In this document: piece after piece, positions 1-10,200 of the stretch
How positions within the stretch are numbered: position 1 is the first letter of the stretch
How the letters are laid out: the number at the start of each line of letters is the position of its first letter
Source: Lagopus muta
Taxonomy: Eukaryota; Chordata; Aves; Galliformes; Phasianidae
Length of the DNA stretch: 64,000 bases
Direction of reading: 5' to 3'
Assembly (NCBI RefSeq): GCF_023343835.1
Contig: NC_064442.1
Coordinates: 19,330,501 to 19,394,500 of the forward strand
Position numbers and translations under genes: made by a program
The notes under the pieces: model-generated
What the model was told of the DNA's origin: nothing
Database searches by the model: none
Seen by the model: only the letters and a program-made list of their open reading frames with translations

Positions 1-768
1 GGTGACTCCACCACCTCCCTGGACAGCATGTTCCAGTGCAGTACCACTCTTTCAGAGAAGAAATTTTTCCCAATATCCAACCTGAACCTCCCCTGGTGCA
101 ATGTGAGACCATCAGCTCTCATTCCATCACTGTTACCTGGGAGAAGAGGCTGGCCAACACTTCACCACAACCTCCTTTCAGGGAGTTGTGGGGAGCGATA
201 TGGTCTCCCCTGAGCCATCCCAGCTCCCTCAGCTGCTCCCCATAACACTTGTGCTCCAAACCCTTCACAACTCTGGGGTTGAGGGTCCCAACATTGAGCA
301 CAGCACTGGAGGTACAGCCTCACCAGTGCTGGCTGTAGGGGGATGATCGCCCTCCTGCTCCTGCTGGCTGCACTATTTCTGACGCAAGCCAGAATGCTGT
401 TGACCTTCTTGGCCACCTGGGCACACTGCTGGCTCATGTTCAGCTGAGGGTCAAACAACAGCCTCAGATCTTTTCCTCTGCACGGCTTGCCAGTCACTTT
501 GCCCCAAGCCTGTAGCAATGCCTGGGGTCGTTATTGCCAAACACAGGACCCAACCTTTGGTCTTGTAGCTCACTCCATTGGCCTCAGCCCATCGATGCAG
601 CCTGTCCAGATCCCTCTGTAGGGCCTGCCTGCACCTAGGCAGATCTACAATTTCTCCCAGCTTGGTGTCATCTGCAAACTTACTGAGGGTACACTCAGTC
701 CCCTCACCCAGGTCACTAATAAAGATATTAAACAAGGCTGACCCCGATACTGATCCCAACACAAGGGC
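1..768 (-). mobile_element. CR1 LINE fragment, 5'-truncated, runs off the left edge
   Basis: The minus strand reads as CR1 ORF2. A reverse-transcriptase stretch has LFNIFISDLGEG followed by the active-site block FADDTKLG, then DRLHRWAEANGVSY-like text. Its 3' part runs out of the window at base 1, and the insertion appears to begin near 768. It probably lies in the 5' flank or an early intron of the DUOXA1-like gene. Plain LINE remnant, not expected to be active. Confidence 0.88.
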
Positions 769-2384
769 TGTGAGCACTTGACGTGCCCATGTGCACTTCT
801 GAGTATTTGCCTGTTCTAATGGCACTGAGGAGCCCCACGTTTCTCCAGCTGCACAGCCCAATGCCAAGGGAGCATGGATAAGGAGCTTGGACAGCAGCCA
901 GACAAATTTAGAGCCTTGCAGTGATGGAGAGAGAGTAAAACAAAACAAAATACAGTCAGCATGGAAGTAATGGGTAGAGACTTTCCAAGGCGGGAGATGA
1001 AGGAGAGAATTTGATTGGGCAGAGAGCAGGAAATCTACTGAAATTAATGGGACTAATACTTGGAAACAGCAAGGTCCAGACTGTGGGCATCTCAAATTTG
1101 GACAGAGCTGCAGGGTGTATGAGTAGCAGCTGCAGGGAGAGGAGGGAAGATGATGGGCGGGGAGAGCAACCAGTCCTGACCCTAAGTCAAGGAAACTCTC
1201 CAGAAGCCCTCCAAGGGAAGGTTTTAAAGGCCAGGGCAGATAACAAACAAAAAGCCACTTGGAGCAAGATGGTGAGGCACAACCTAAATGACGAGCACTA
1301 GGTCAACTCGAGGATAGAAGTACATAGCCAGACTGTGAGTGGCCACAGCACTCTGCTGCCTGACGCATGGCTTGCAGGGCCTGGTCTGACTGCAGTGGTC
1401 ACCCTCTGCTCAGAAATATCCAGCCACTGAGTGATGCTACCAGAAGTGCCAGGCTGCAGCTGATGGAGGGGTGGGGACAGCAGCTTGCTCCACAGCCTGA
1501 GCCAGTTCAGCCCTTGCTCAGCCCTGGAGAACCATCCAGCACTGCTCTCTGGATAAGGATGCAGCCAAGTGCTGCTTGGATAAGCAAGAGGAATTGATTG
1601 TTTTAAAGCCAGCGTCAGGATTTCTGTCCAGAGGCAGAAGGGCACACAGTGCTGCAGCCAGGAAATGTCCCCGTGAAGCTGCTGCCGGATCAGTGCTCTC
1701 ACAAGTTGACCCAGCTTACCTTCAGGCAGATTTGAAAGGTCTTGTTCAGCCTGAGGTTCAGTCCTCACCTTTAATTTCAGCTCACATAATTGCCAGAAAA
1801 TTGAGTCCATCACAAAGTGAAAGTGTTTCAGAAAAGAAACTTTTTTTTCATAAAAACATATAGCAGAAAGGATTCCAATTCTTCCTGCTCTCCCACTGAC
1901 CATCCTGCTCCACCATTTCTATTTGACAAAAAATCCAGTGAATTTTTATTATTCACTAACAGTGTGATCAGCTGCTTAACAGGGAGCTTAATAATGGCAA
2001 TGAAACTCACCCTGCTGCTGAAGCTGAGGAATGGGCTCATTTCTGAGCCTGGTCCCCCGGGGCCGCGGTGCTTGCCATGGTGGGGAGCGCGTGGGGAAGC
2101 GCCGAAGAGGATGGCCGGAATGGATTCAGGCTGTGGGGATCGGAGCTCCCCGCCTGCGGGACCAAGGGGGTGGATGCTGAGCAAGAGGAGGAGAAGAGCT
2201 GTGCCAGGGCGTGGGGCTGGTTGTGGCACGTCTTTGTGGCTGAGTCATCTCTCCTGCCCTTCTTACATTCCCTGGCGGTGTCGCAGTGGGAATGCAGCAG
2301 CTCATGCTTGCCCTGGGTCCACCCTGAGCTCAGTAAAGCCCTGGAGCAACCCCTCTTTAACCCTAATCAAACTTTCTCTGGCAG
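769..2384. other. Non-coding stretch before DUOXA1-like exon 3
   Basis: No exon was recognised here. I looked for the conserved first-exon end (LPGIRGK) and second-exon block (RLFWLLRV) of DUOXA and did not find them on the + strand. An open minus frame at 1298-1903 and an open plus frame at 1817-2575 carry no recognisable domain. The part next to 2385 holds a good pyrimidine tract and acceptor (tctctggcag). Confidence 0.6.
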
Positions 2385-2519
2385 TTGTCCAGTTCACGGG
2401 GGACTGGGAGAGCGGCTGGGTGACAGCCAACACCTCCTACAAATCCTTCAGCCTCGCCGTGGTGAACGCGGACATTGGGCTGCACGTCGGCCTGGCAGGG
2501 GTGAACATCACACTGGTGG
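2385..2519 (+). CDS. DUOXA1: DUOXA1-like exon 3
   Basis: Acceptor tctctggcag ends at 2384 and donor GTGAGT starts at 2520. The exon encodes the first part of the extracellular loop (ESGWVTANTSYKSFS, then GVNITLV). It is 135 bases, the same length as exon 3 of the facing gene, with about 13 differences. Confidence 0.9.
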
Positions 2520-4305
2520 GTGAGTGCCATGTCCCTTTCTCTTCAGCCCCAGCTCTGCAGAGACCATGGCTATAGGGGGTCTCCAAGAGCTTTTTCGATG
2601 GCCTTGTTTTTACTGGAGGCTTCTGGACAGCCTCTTGTCATCGAGATGCTCCTGGCTGTCAGTGCCCATTCTATTGGGATGCAGCAGGACCTTAGTCCTC
2701 TTCCTCTGGCAGGAAACCCAGTGAATCAGGTCAACGAGACCATCAACTACAACGAGCACTTTGCCTGGAGCTTCGATGCAGACTACGACCACAGCTACAG
2801 CGAAGGCCTGGAGAAGGGGCTGCCCAGCCCCATCCTCTACGTGGCGGAGAAGTTCACCACACACAGCCCCTGCAACGTGCACAGGCAGTACCGCATCTCC
2901 AGCCACTACGCATCGGCCAGTCTCTGGTGAGGCCTTGGGTTGAGGTGGTGAGTGGTGGGTGGCGATTGCAAGTTGCTATATGGAGAGCCATGTGTGTGGA
3001 GGGGGCTCTCTGAGGTCCGCTTTCAGACCGCTGGCCCTGTGCAAGGAGCAAGAGCTCCTGGACCACAGCTGAAGGCTTCCCTTGTAACCTGGCTCCTGAG
3101 GCAAGTTCAGAGCTACTTCAAACAGCTTGAATCTACTTCTACAGGTGTCTCGGTGCCATGTGCTGCTCTCTGTGGTCTGCCCTGCACCACACTTAGGTGG
3201 GCAGGGCGCTGAGATGGTGTAGATGTGCAGTCTGTGCTTTTGCTTTCTGGACATAGCAGTATGAGCGTTGCACATCTCCCTGCTTAGCCTGGGAGACCAG
3301 GGATCACTCCAGCCTGACCACAGTTTCTTAACCTCATGCAGTGCAACCAAGAGCCCAGATCTCTTTTCCCACCTGGAAATCCTCATGTAGAGCATCCTAG
3401 TCAGTGGCACTTGCACATCTTGTCCATTGGTCTTCTCTTGTCTCTAGGGTGGCCTTTTGCACTTGGCTCATCTCCAACATGCTCTTCTCCATGCCTGTCC
3501 TAGTCTACGGAGGGTACATGATCCTGATCACAGGGGCCTTCATGATCTTCTCACTGCTCTCCTTCTCCACCGTGAGGAACTCCCTGGTGTGCCCAATCCA
3601 GTTTGGGACCACATCCCTGCAGATAGGCTATGGGGGATCTTTCTGGCTCACACTAGCAGTTGGTAAGTACATCAAGCTACTTTAGGTCCACCGCTATGAC
3701 CCCTGGGTGTGCAAGAGCCCCAGGGCTTTCTCTTCACCACTGGAGGTGAGGAGCTTGGGACTGCAGCCCTGTTTAGGCTTACCCTGTGTCTTGACACAGC
3801 GGCTCCCAGCAGAGATACAGAGAGGGCTGGCAGAACTGGGAGAAGCATCACTGTCTTGAGGGTGATGGAGAGATTTTTAGCTCCTGAGTTGCAGCAGAAG
3901 AATTGGGGATCAATTGGCTGAGTTTTAAGACCTGTTCTTGGATTTTATGGTGGTCGACACAGCAGCTGAAACCACCTCATAGAGTAGAAGGCCATCTTCT
4001 GTAAGAGAGGGTGTCCCTTGGTTCGAGGCCATTGGAGTATGGATATGGGGTGGGAAATGTGCTGACATTTACAGGATTGCTCACGGAGAGCATGTTGTTT
4101 TCCAGGCTTGCTCTGTTTTGTGGCTGGGATCACTGTTGTTGCACTGCACTACTTCAACTCTGACCTACTGAAAACTTTCTTTGATCTCCATGTGGACAAA
4201 GCAGAGGACTATCGAGAGATGACTGAAGTGTATGTCAACCTTCGGTTCATGAACAGTACTCTGTCTCCTCCTCAACCCTCCAAACTTACCCCTGATGACA
4301 TCTAG
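2385..4305 (+). CDS. DUOXA1: DUOXA1-like dual oxidase maturation factor, 5' exons missing from window
   Basis: Family knowledge: DUOXA proteins are five-pass ER membrane proteins that let DUOX NADPH oxidases leave the ER and work at the apical membrane. Seen here: four exons joined as 2385-2519, 2713-2926, 3448-3662 and 4106-4305, in consistent phase with GT-AG borders. They give 253 residues from VQFTGDWESGWV to LTPDDI and a stop. The extracellular loop has N-glycosylation sequons NTS, NIT and NET. Exon 5 reads MPVLVYGGYM, as in mammalian DUOXA1. Exons 1-2 were not found and may lie left of the window, so the start is unknown. It faces the DUOXA2-like gene tail to tail, as in mammals, and shares with it an identical tract across exon 4. 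The 1 versus 2 naming is moderately sure; membership of the DUOXA family is sure. Confidence 0.88.
2713..2926 (+). CDS. DUOXA1: DUOXA1-like exon 4 (gene-converted)
   Basis: Acceptor ctctggcag ends at 2712 and donor GTGAGG starts at 2927. It is 214 bases and encodes NPVNQVNETINYNEHF through RISSHYASASLW. The first 188 bases match exon 4 of the facing gene exactly; eight differences are crowded into the last 26 bases. Confidence 0.92.
3448..3662 (+). CDS. DUOXA1: DUOXA1-like exon 5
   Basis: Acceptor ttgtctctag ends at 3447 and donor GTAAGT starts at 3663. It is 215 bases and encodes two membrane segments: VAFCTWLISNMLFSMPVLVY, and a second through ITGAFMIFSLLSF. It is much more diverged from its partner exon than exon 4 is. 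Confidence 0.92.
4106..4305 (+). CDS. DUOXA1: DUOXA1-like exon 6 with stop codon
   Basis: Acceptor gttttccag ends at 4105. The exon finishes the last membrane segment (GLLCFVAGITVVALHYF) and gives a short cytosolic tail ending SKLTPDDI, with a TAG stop at 4303-4305. The tail is unrelated to that of the facing gene. Confidence 0.88.
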
Positions 4306-4848
4306 AAGAAAAGTTTTCCTACTCCTTACCTGAAGGCGGGCCTAAGAACACAGAGCACAGACCCTTCCTGATGTCTCTTGAGACTCGTCTATCCATCTAG
4401 GGGACTTTGAAGAGTGCATAAGTCCACGTTAGGATGAGGACTTGCTCAGAACTGCCTTTGCCATCCCTGATTGCCCGCTCTAGGACAAGGACAGCTTTGC
4501 AGTGAGCAAGCAGGCTGCAGGCAGTATAGCTCAGACCTCCAGCAACCTGAGCTGCACACTCACCTGGCTGAGGAGTAACCCCCACTCCTGCTCTATGCCC
4601 TGCCACAGCTTGGTGCAGGGGGTTTCTGATGGCCAGTTCCCATACCAGTGGGTGAGATTTCCCATAGTGATTTCTCTTTGAGGATGCTCACTACTCCAAT
4701 AGCCAGCAATCAAACACGCTCAGTCTTTCTTTTCCCAAGCACTGATGTCTAGTGTAGACCTTCAGATGTTCCTAGGAAAGCCAGGCACAGACCCAAACTC
4801 CCTCAGGCTGGATGCTGTGTGAGCCAGAGTATAAAAGATGGCTACAGA

Positions 4849-4854
4849 ATTAAA
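4849..4854 (+). terminator. Possible poly(A) signal ATTAAA of the DUOXA1-like gene
   Basis: ATTAAA lies 544 bases after the stop codon. A canonical AATAAA at 5160-5165 is the other candidate. The sequence alone cannot say which is used. Confidence 0.35.
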
Positions 4855-5159
4855 GATTAAGTAAATATACTGAGGAGCTTGCCAGGGGGAATGTGGTGAT
4901 GTGATTATTTTCACTTTCAGACTTGGGTTTTATTCGATAAGAATTGTAGCCTAACACGGGCCAAAAAGATGTCATGGGAAAGATGGGAGAGAGAAGAGTG
5001 CAATTACACCCATTCTCTTGGATGGGCTCTATTCAAGTGGAGCACACTTGGGCTGGCTGTGCTTATCACAAAATACAGCCTTGAGTCCCACCAGTGGCAT
5101 CCTTCCATGGGGTGGCTGCCCTGACGGAGGCACCCCCAGAAAGGATCAGATTCAGCATG

Positions 5160-5165
5160 AATAAA
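5160..5165 (+). terminator. Possible distal poly(A) signal AATAAA of the DUOXA1-like gene
   Basis: Canonical hexamer about 0.86 kb after the stop codon of the + strand gene and before any sequence assignable to the minus gene. Confidence 0.35.
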
Positions 5166-6117
5166 TGATGCCTTTGAGAAACTTTGGGGTTGTGTGGCCC
5201 CTGGGCTGGTCCTGCCTCTTCCACCCATTGCTGAACCCGGTTTCCCGGCTGAGCCAAGATGCTGTTGGACAATGAGACACAAAGTAATTGCCAGCAAAGC
5301 CTTGGCTCTCAGCCCAGTCTTTCTGATCCCATGCTACGCAGACCTGGCCTGTTGGACACAAGGAATCTGGCCAGACAGCCTGTGCCAGTAAACTGAGCAA
5401 GCACCACAAAATGTGCCTGGGGCTCTGCGAGGATCATGGTCCTCATGCCCAAAGGCACACAGTGCCCTGGGACATGTGGCCACCACACCACTTGGCAGGC
5501 ACCAGAGCTGCCCACTGACCTGCTGCCAGGATGGGCTGCAAATGGGGACACAGTGGGAAAGGCAGAGACTTATGAGGGCTGAATTTTCGTTCAATGGATA
5601 GAAAGCTTCTGTTTCACCTTGGATCTTTAGGGTGAAGCATCTCCTAGTAGCTGCCATAGGGCATCTGCTTCCTAGCTGAAGTTTTGAAAACTCAAGGAGT
5701 TCAATATGACATATTTCTAAATGCCTTAAGGTCCTTGTTGAAGTGCTTTCCGTCTGGAGAGGGATGGGACGAGTTACCATGCCTGAGCACCCCTTCCCTG
5801 AGGGTGCTGCACAATGGTCTTCCCTCTGCTGGTCTGGGGATTCTCTCATCAAGACCTCCTCCTGTCCAGGGCCACTCCAACCTTCCCATATCCTGGTTGA
5901 TTATTTGCTTGGGGATTCTCTGGTACTCTACTTACCATTTGCCCCTACTGCCTCGAGCTGATTAGCCACTGTCAGATGTCCTGTGAGGCCACAACAACGC
6001 TGTCACTTCTTCCATTTCCTATGATCATCATGTCAAAGGATCAGCATATCCCCAGCCTGTCAGCACTCAGAGGGATTCTTTTAATGACACGCAAGAGAAA
6101 GATCAGGTCCAGCTTTC

Positions 6118-6123
6118 TTTATT
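6118..6123 (-). terminator. Possible distal poly(A) signal of the DUOXA2-like gene
   Basis: The minus strand reads CTCAATAAAGAAAGC, a canonical hexamer about 0.9 kb beyond the stop codon. A nearer one sits at 6934-6939. If this distal site is used, the 34-base tandem array is in the 3' UTR. Confidence 0.4.
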
Positions 6124-6541
6124 GAGACAGAAGAGACAGTAAGTGAGTACAAAACAGAAAAATGTTGTTGCAAAGCCTGCACAGATTTAAAGGGATGCAA
6201 ACCTGAAATACACACCCTGCATGACCAAGGTACCTGCTAGCCACCAGCAGCCAGGAGGAGTTGGCCGCATCCACTGTGGGTCTGTAGGATTACATATTTG
6301 CATGCTCCGTAACAAGTGGGCAGCTAAGCAGCATGAAACCAGGTACTTCTAGGCACTCTCCTCCTGCAAACTGTTTACAGACAGTGACGGGGGAACCGGG
6401 GCATGCACTTCCATCCCCTCTTCCTCCTCTCCTTCCCACCCACCAAAACATTTTATCTTCCTTTCAGAAGGCCACAAGAGTCTTGGTAAGTCACATTTTG
6501 TGATCTTCAACTGATGTTTTTGCCTTTGACATCTGGTATGT

Positions 6542-6711
6542 ATCTTTGACATCCCGGGAGCATCCAAGGTTTAGGATCTCTGATATCTGGGAGGTCTCTA
6601 GGGTTTGGTATCTCTGACATGCAAGAATTCTGCAAGACTTGGTGCCTCCAACATTTAGGATGCCTCCAAGGTTTGGTACTTCCAACATTGAAGAAATCTC
6701 CAAGGTTTGTC
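6542..6711. repeat. Degenerate minisatellite, five units of 34 bases
   Basis: Five back-to-back units in exact 34-base register: 6542-6575, 6576-6609, 6610-6643, 6644-6677 and 6678-6711. Each starts like ATCTCTGACAT and ends like CCAAGGTTTGGT, with a variable middle. A weaker half unit may precede it. Units differ by roughly a third, so the array is old. It lies 0.3-0.5 kb after the DUOXA2-like stop codon. Confidence 0.85.
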
Positions 6712-6933
6712 AACATCCCGCTAATACGTGGGATTCCTTGCCAGGAATCCTTCACTCCAGACCAAGAGCAGGTGCTGAATACAGGGTACTTTAGTGCCCA
6801 CAGCTCTGCTTTCTTCTTCACCTGTTGTTGGGAAGAGCATTGTTGGGCAGAGTGGGCTTCTGGAGGCACCTTTTGGGGTAAGTGTGCTACTGAGTGTGTA
6901 GGGGTTGCTTCTCCTTTGGTTCATACTTATGTG

Positions 6934-6939
6934 TTTATT
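6934..6939 (-). terminator. Proximal poly(A) signal candidate of the DUOXA2-like gene
   Basis: The minus strand reads AATAAACACATAAG about 80 bases after the stop codon at 7020. Use of this site would give a very short 3' UTR and leave the tandem array outside the mRNA. Confidence 0.35.
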
Positions 6940-7019
6940 ATATATATTTGATTTCTCTCCAGTTTCTTTTGGTTTAGCTTCCACATCAAGGAGATCTCCA
7001 AGACCATGTTGCTTTTGCC

Positions 7020-7231
7020 TCACAGGTTGGTGGCTGTCACCTCACAGAGCTCACCCAAGGACACCATCAGTATGTCCTGCTCAGAGGAGCTGGACTCGGC
7101 TGGCAGGTGGGACTTTTCCCACCCATCTACTTCTCTCTTTCCCTCATCCAGGTTGAAAACAAGCTTCAGTTTCTGCGGGCGCACAGAGTTGAGAACAATC
7201 ACACCCAGCCCCAGCAGCAGGCAGAACAGCC
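7020..7231 (-). CDS. DUOXA2: DUOXA2-like exon 6 with stop codon
   Basis: Minus-strand acceptor tgtgtttcag ends at 7232. It encodes the end of the fifth membrane segment (GLFCLLLGLGVIVL) and a 50-residue acidic and serine-rich cytosolic tail ending EVTATNL, with a TGA stop at 7020-7022. Confidence 0.9.
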
Positions 7232-10200
7232 CTGAAACACACAGCATGGAGAGATGATGCATTGTCCCCAAATGCACTCCAGGCCCATCCAGCCACAGAC
7301 CTAGGGATGGGGACCAGAGGGGATAGAAGCCAATGGGATATGGCATCACATGGGAGGTCAAGGGAAGGGATTATTTCTGTTCCCAGTTTCCTACAGCAGC
7401 TCTACAACTGGGCTCTTCAGTACAAAAAGAAGTTAATAAGCTGCGGCAGAGGGCTAGACCGTTAGGTCTAGAGCCCACCATGTATGGGGAATGGTTGGAG
7501 GAGGTAGGTTTGTTTAGCCAGGAAAGGAGAAGCCTTCAGGGGGACCTAATTGCCACCTTCTGCCAATGAGTGGAATAGCCGTGGGACATCCCCGAGGGGC
7601 AGAAAGGACCATTCATGGTCCTGAAAGGCAAAGGGTTGATGCATGGGTACATCAACTAGAAGCCTGAACAAGGCCCTGGACAACCTGATGAGGCTTTGAC
7701 ATTAATACTGCTGCATGATCCTAGAAAGTCCTTCCAAACCAAGTCTCTCCCTGATTTTATGACTCGAGACACAGATGATTTTGGTCACTCATATGAGAGC
7801 AGATGAAGTACCGCTGAGGTACTGCAGGAATGGAGACCAAAAGCCCCAGCTAATCACTCACCTGTTGTTAATGTCAGCCAAAAAGATCTGCCGTAATCTG
7901 TTTTCAGGGAGGCTGGCCCAAACTGGATGGGACACTTTGGGATGTTCCTCACCGTGACAAAGAAGAGCAGTGAGAAAAGCATCAGCACGGCAGTGAGCAG
8001 GAGCATGTAGCCGCCATAAAGGAGGACGGTCATGGAGAAGAGCAGGGTAGAAATGAGCCAGGTGCATAAGGCCATCCTACAAAAGGATCACAAAACTGAG
8101 CTGAAAGCCCTGTACGTGGGCATGTCAGTTCCTGCAGTGGTGAAGAGGGCTCTTCATACCTGGGGATATTCAGCACTGAGCTACTTGAGACTCTGATATG
8201 TTTACTCTGCATAGGGGGCTCAAGTGGAGACCTCCAAAGGGCCCCTTTCAAATTGTACCTTTCTCTGGCCCTGTAGTCCTTCGTAACTGGCCAGCCCCAG
8301 GTGTTTCATATCTATTCAAAAGGAAAAGGGCAGCCAAGGAGACTTCTGTTGGAAGAATCACACCATGAGCCCTGCCCGCATCTGATTCAGCAGCTGCAGT
8401 GAGCACAGCTCTCAGCCTTGCCCTGTGCACAGGGCTTGGGTTTAGCTTACCGGGGAGGCGAGTCTAAGAAATTGTTCTGAATCCAAGAACAATAAGGCAG
8501 AATCACTTGAAATCAACGTCCTTGCCTTGAGATAACCAGTTCTCAATGACAGGGAGGTTTGGGCACAGCCTGTTATTTTTCTCGATCATGAAGAAGGAGA
8601 CAAGGGCTGGGCCTGGCTGCTGACACACCTGTAAGGAATGCCAAACCACTCTTCTCTGCAGCATCTTTCCCACGACCTCTGAGACATGTGGAGATGCTCT
8701 CAGACCTTTCTACCTACAGCTAAGCAGAAGCAGAACTTACCCCTTGTTCCGCCTTACCACAGCGTAATGGATGCGTAGCGGCTGGAGATGCGGTACTGCC
8801 TGTGCACGTTGCAGGGGCTGTGTGTGGTGAACTTCTCCGCCACGTAGAGGATGGGGCTGGGCAGCCCCTTCTCCAGGCCTTCGCTGTAGCTGTGGTCGTA
8901 GTCTGCATCGAAGCTCCAGGCAAAGTGCTCGTTGTAGTTGATGGTCTCGTTGACCTGATTCACTGGGTTTCCTGCCAGAGGAAGAGGACTAAGGTCTTCT
9001 CCCAGCCTTGGAGGCAACTCCAAGAGTTCCCAGTATGCATGCCCACTACCTGGGTGGACAGTGGCCAAACTTGTGTCCGATGTCTTTGTGTTGTGATACA
9101 CACTCACCCACCAGTGTGATGTTCACTCCTGCCAGGCCGATGTGCAGCCCAATATCCGCATTCACCACGGCACGGCTGAAGGATTTGTAGGAGGTGTTGG
9201 CTGTCACCCAGCCGCTCTCCCAGTCTCTGGTGAACTGTATGGCTGTGAAGATAATGGGTTAGCTATGTCCTGGTGAGCAGACCTCTTAGGGACAATGTAT
9301 GCTGGAAGGACATACTGTGAGTGTCACCAAATAACATTCCAAAGGCAAGGCCTGGTTTATAAGCAGGATTTTGAGCAGAGAAGCATGGTCCATGCATGTA
9401 CCTCCCCCAGCACCTACCTACTTCCACAGGAGCCCCATTTGGGATTGTTTCTCCACATGCTCAGCTCAGTTCCCAGTCCTAGAGGTAATGGGGCTTGTGA
9501 ACACCATCCAGGCACTGATCTTCTTCTAACTACAGCCAGTTTGTCTGGGTCTCCTGGCAGCTAGGAAACCAGTAGTGGTCCACCAACTTTTGGAGAGGAG
9601 GTTTCTGAGTGTCTGTGCTTCCTATCATTGCTAATCCAAGAAACCTTCAGACATAAGATTTGAATTTCAGGTAGTTCTGTGTGGAGCCAAGAGTTGGACT
9701 AGATGACCCTTGTGGGTCCCTTCCACCCTGAGATATTCTATGGTTGTCTTGCTGGGCTCAGATCCTGGGCACTGAACTGGATTGATCTTCCCTGTGAGCT
9801 CATCTTGCAAGATGGACTCAGCTGTTCTGTTCATCCTCCCACCTTGCTCCTCCTTGCTCTCCTTGTCTGTCCTTGCACTCCTTATCCCCACCTGTCTCTG
9901 AACACAATGAGACCCCCGTACTCACTGAGGACCACTGCTCCAATGAAGAGGCTTGTCACCACCCGCAGGAGCCAGAAGAGCCGCTACAAGTGGAAAGCAG
10001 AGTTGGGGATACACTCAGATTTTGTAACATGGAGCTCAGCTTTGATTAAGTCCCACCAGAAATAGACCCCTCTCTCACTTGGGGAGCAACCCCATGGGCT
10101 CCACAGGTGAGTAGGACAGGGGAAGGACCCATGGCTTGGGCATCCCTTCCATGTCATGGGCAGCATGGAGGCTGAGGCAGAGCAAGAAGGTCAGATCATC

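Larger units (their letters stand above)
4306..6117. other. Intergenic space between the two tail-to-tail DUOXA genes
   Basis: The left part should be the 3' UTR of the DUOXA1-like gene. No further coding sequence was recognised, and no CR1 copy was seen here. Confidence 0.6.

Noticed and set aside
1298-1903. 201-codon minus-strand open frame
   Set aside because: No recognisable domain, no splice or promoter context, and several overlapping frames are also open.
1817-2384. + strand open frame continuous with DUOXA1-like exon 3
   Set aside because: The exon has a strong acceptor at 2384 and the upstream text does not resemble DUOXA, so it was treated as intron. Kept as a low-interest alternative start in the findings.
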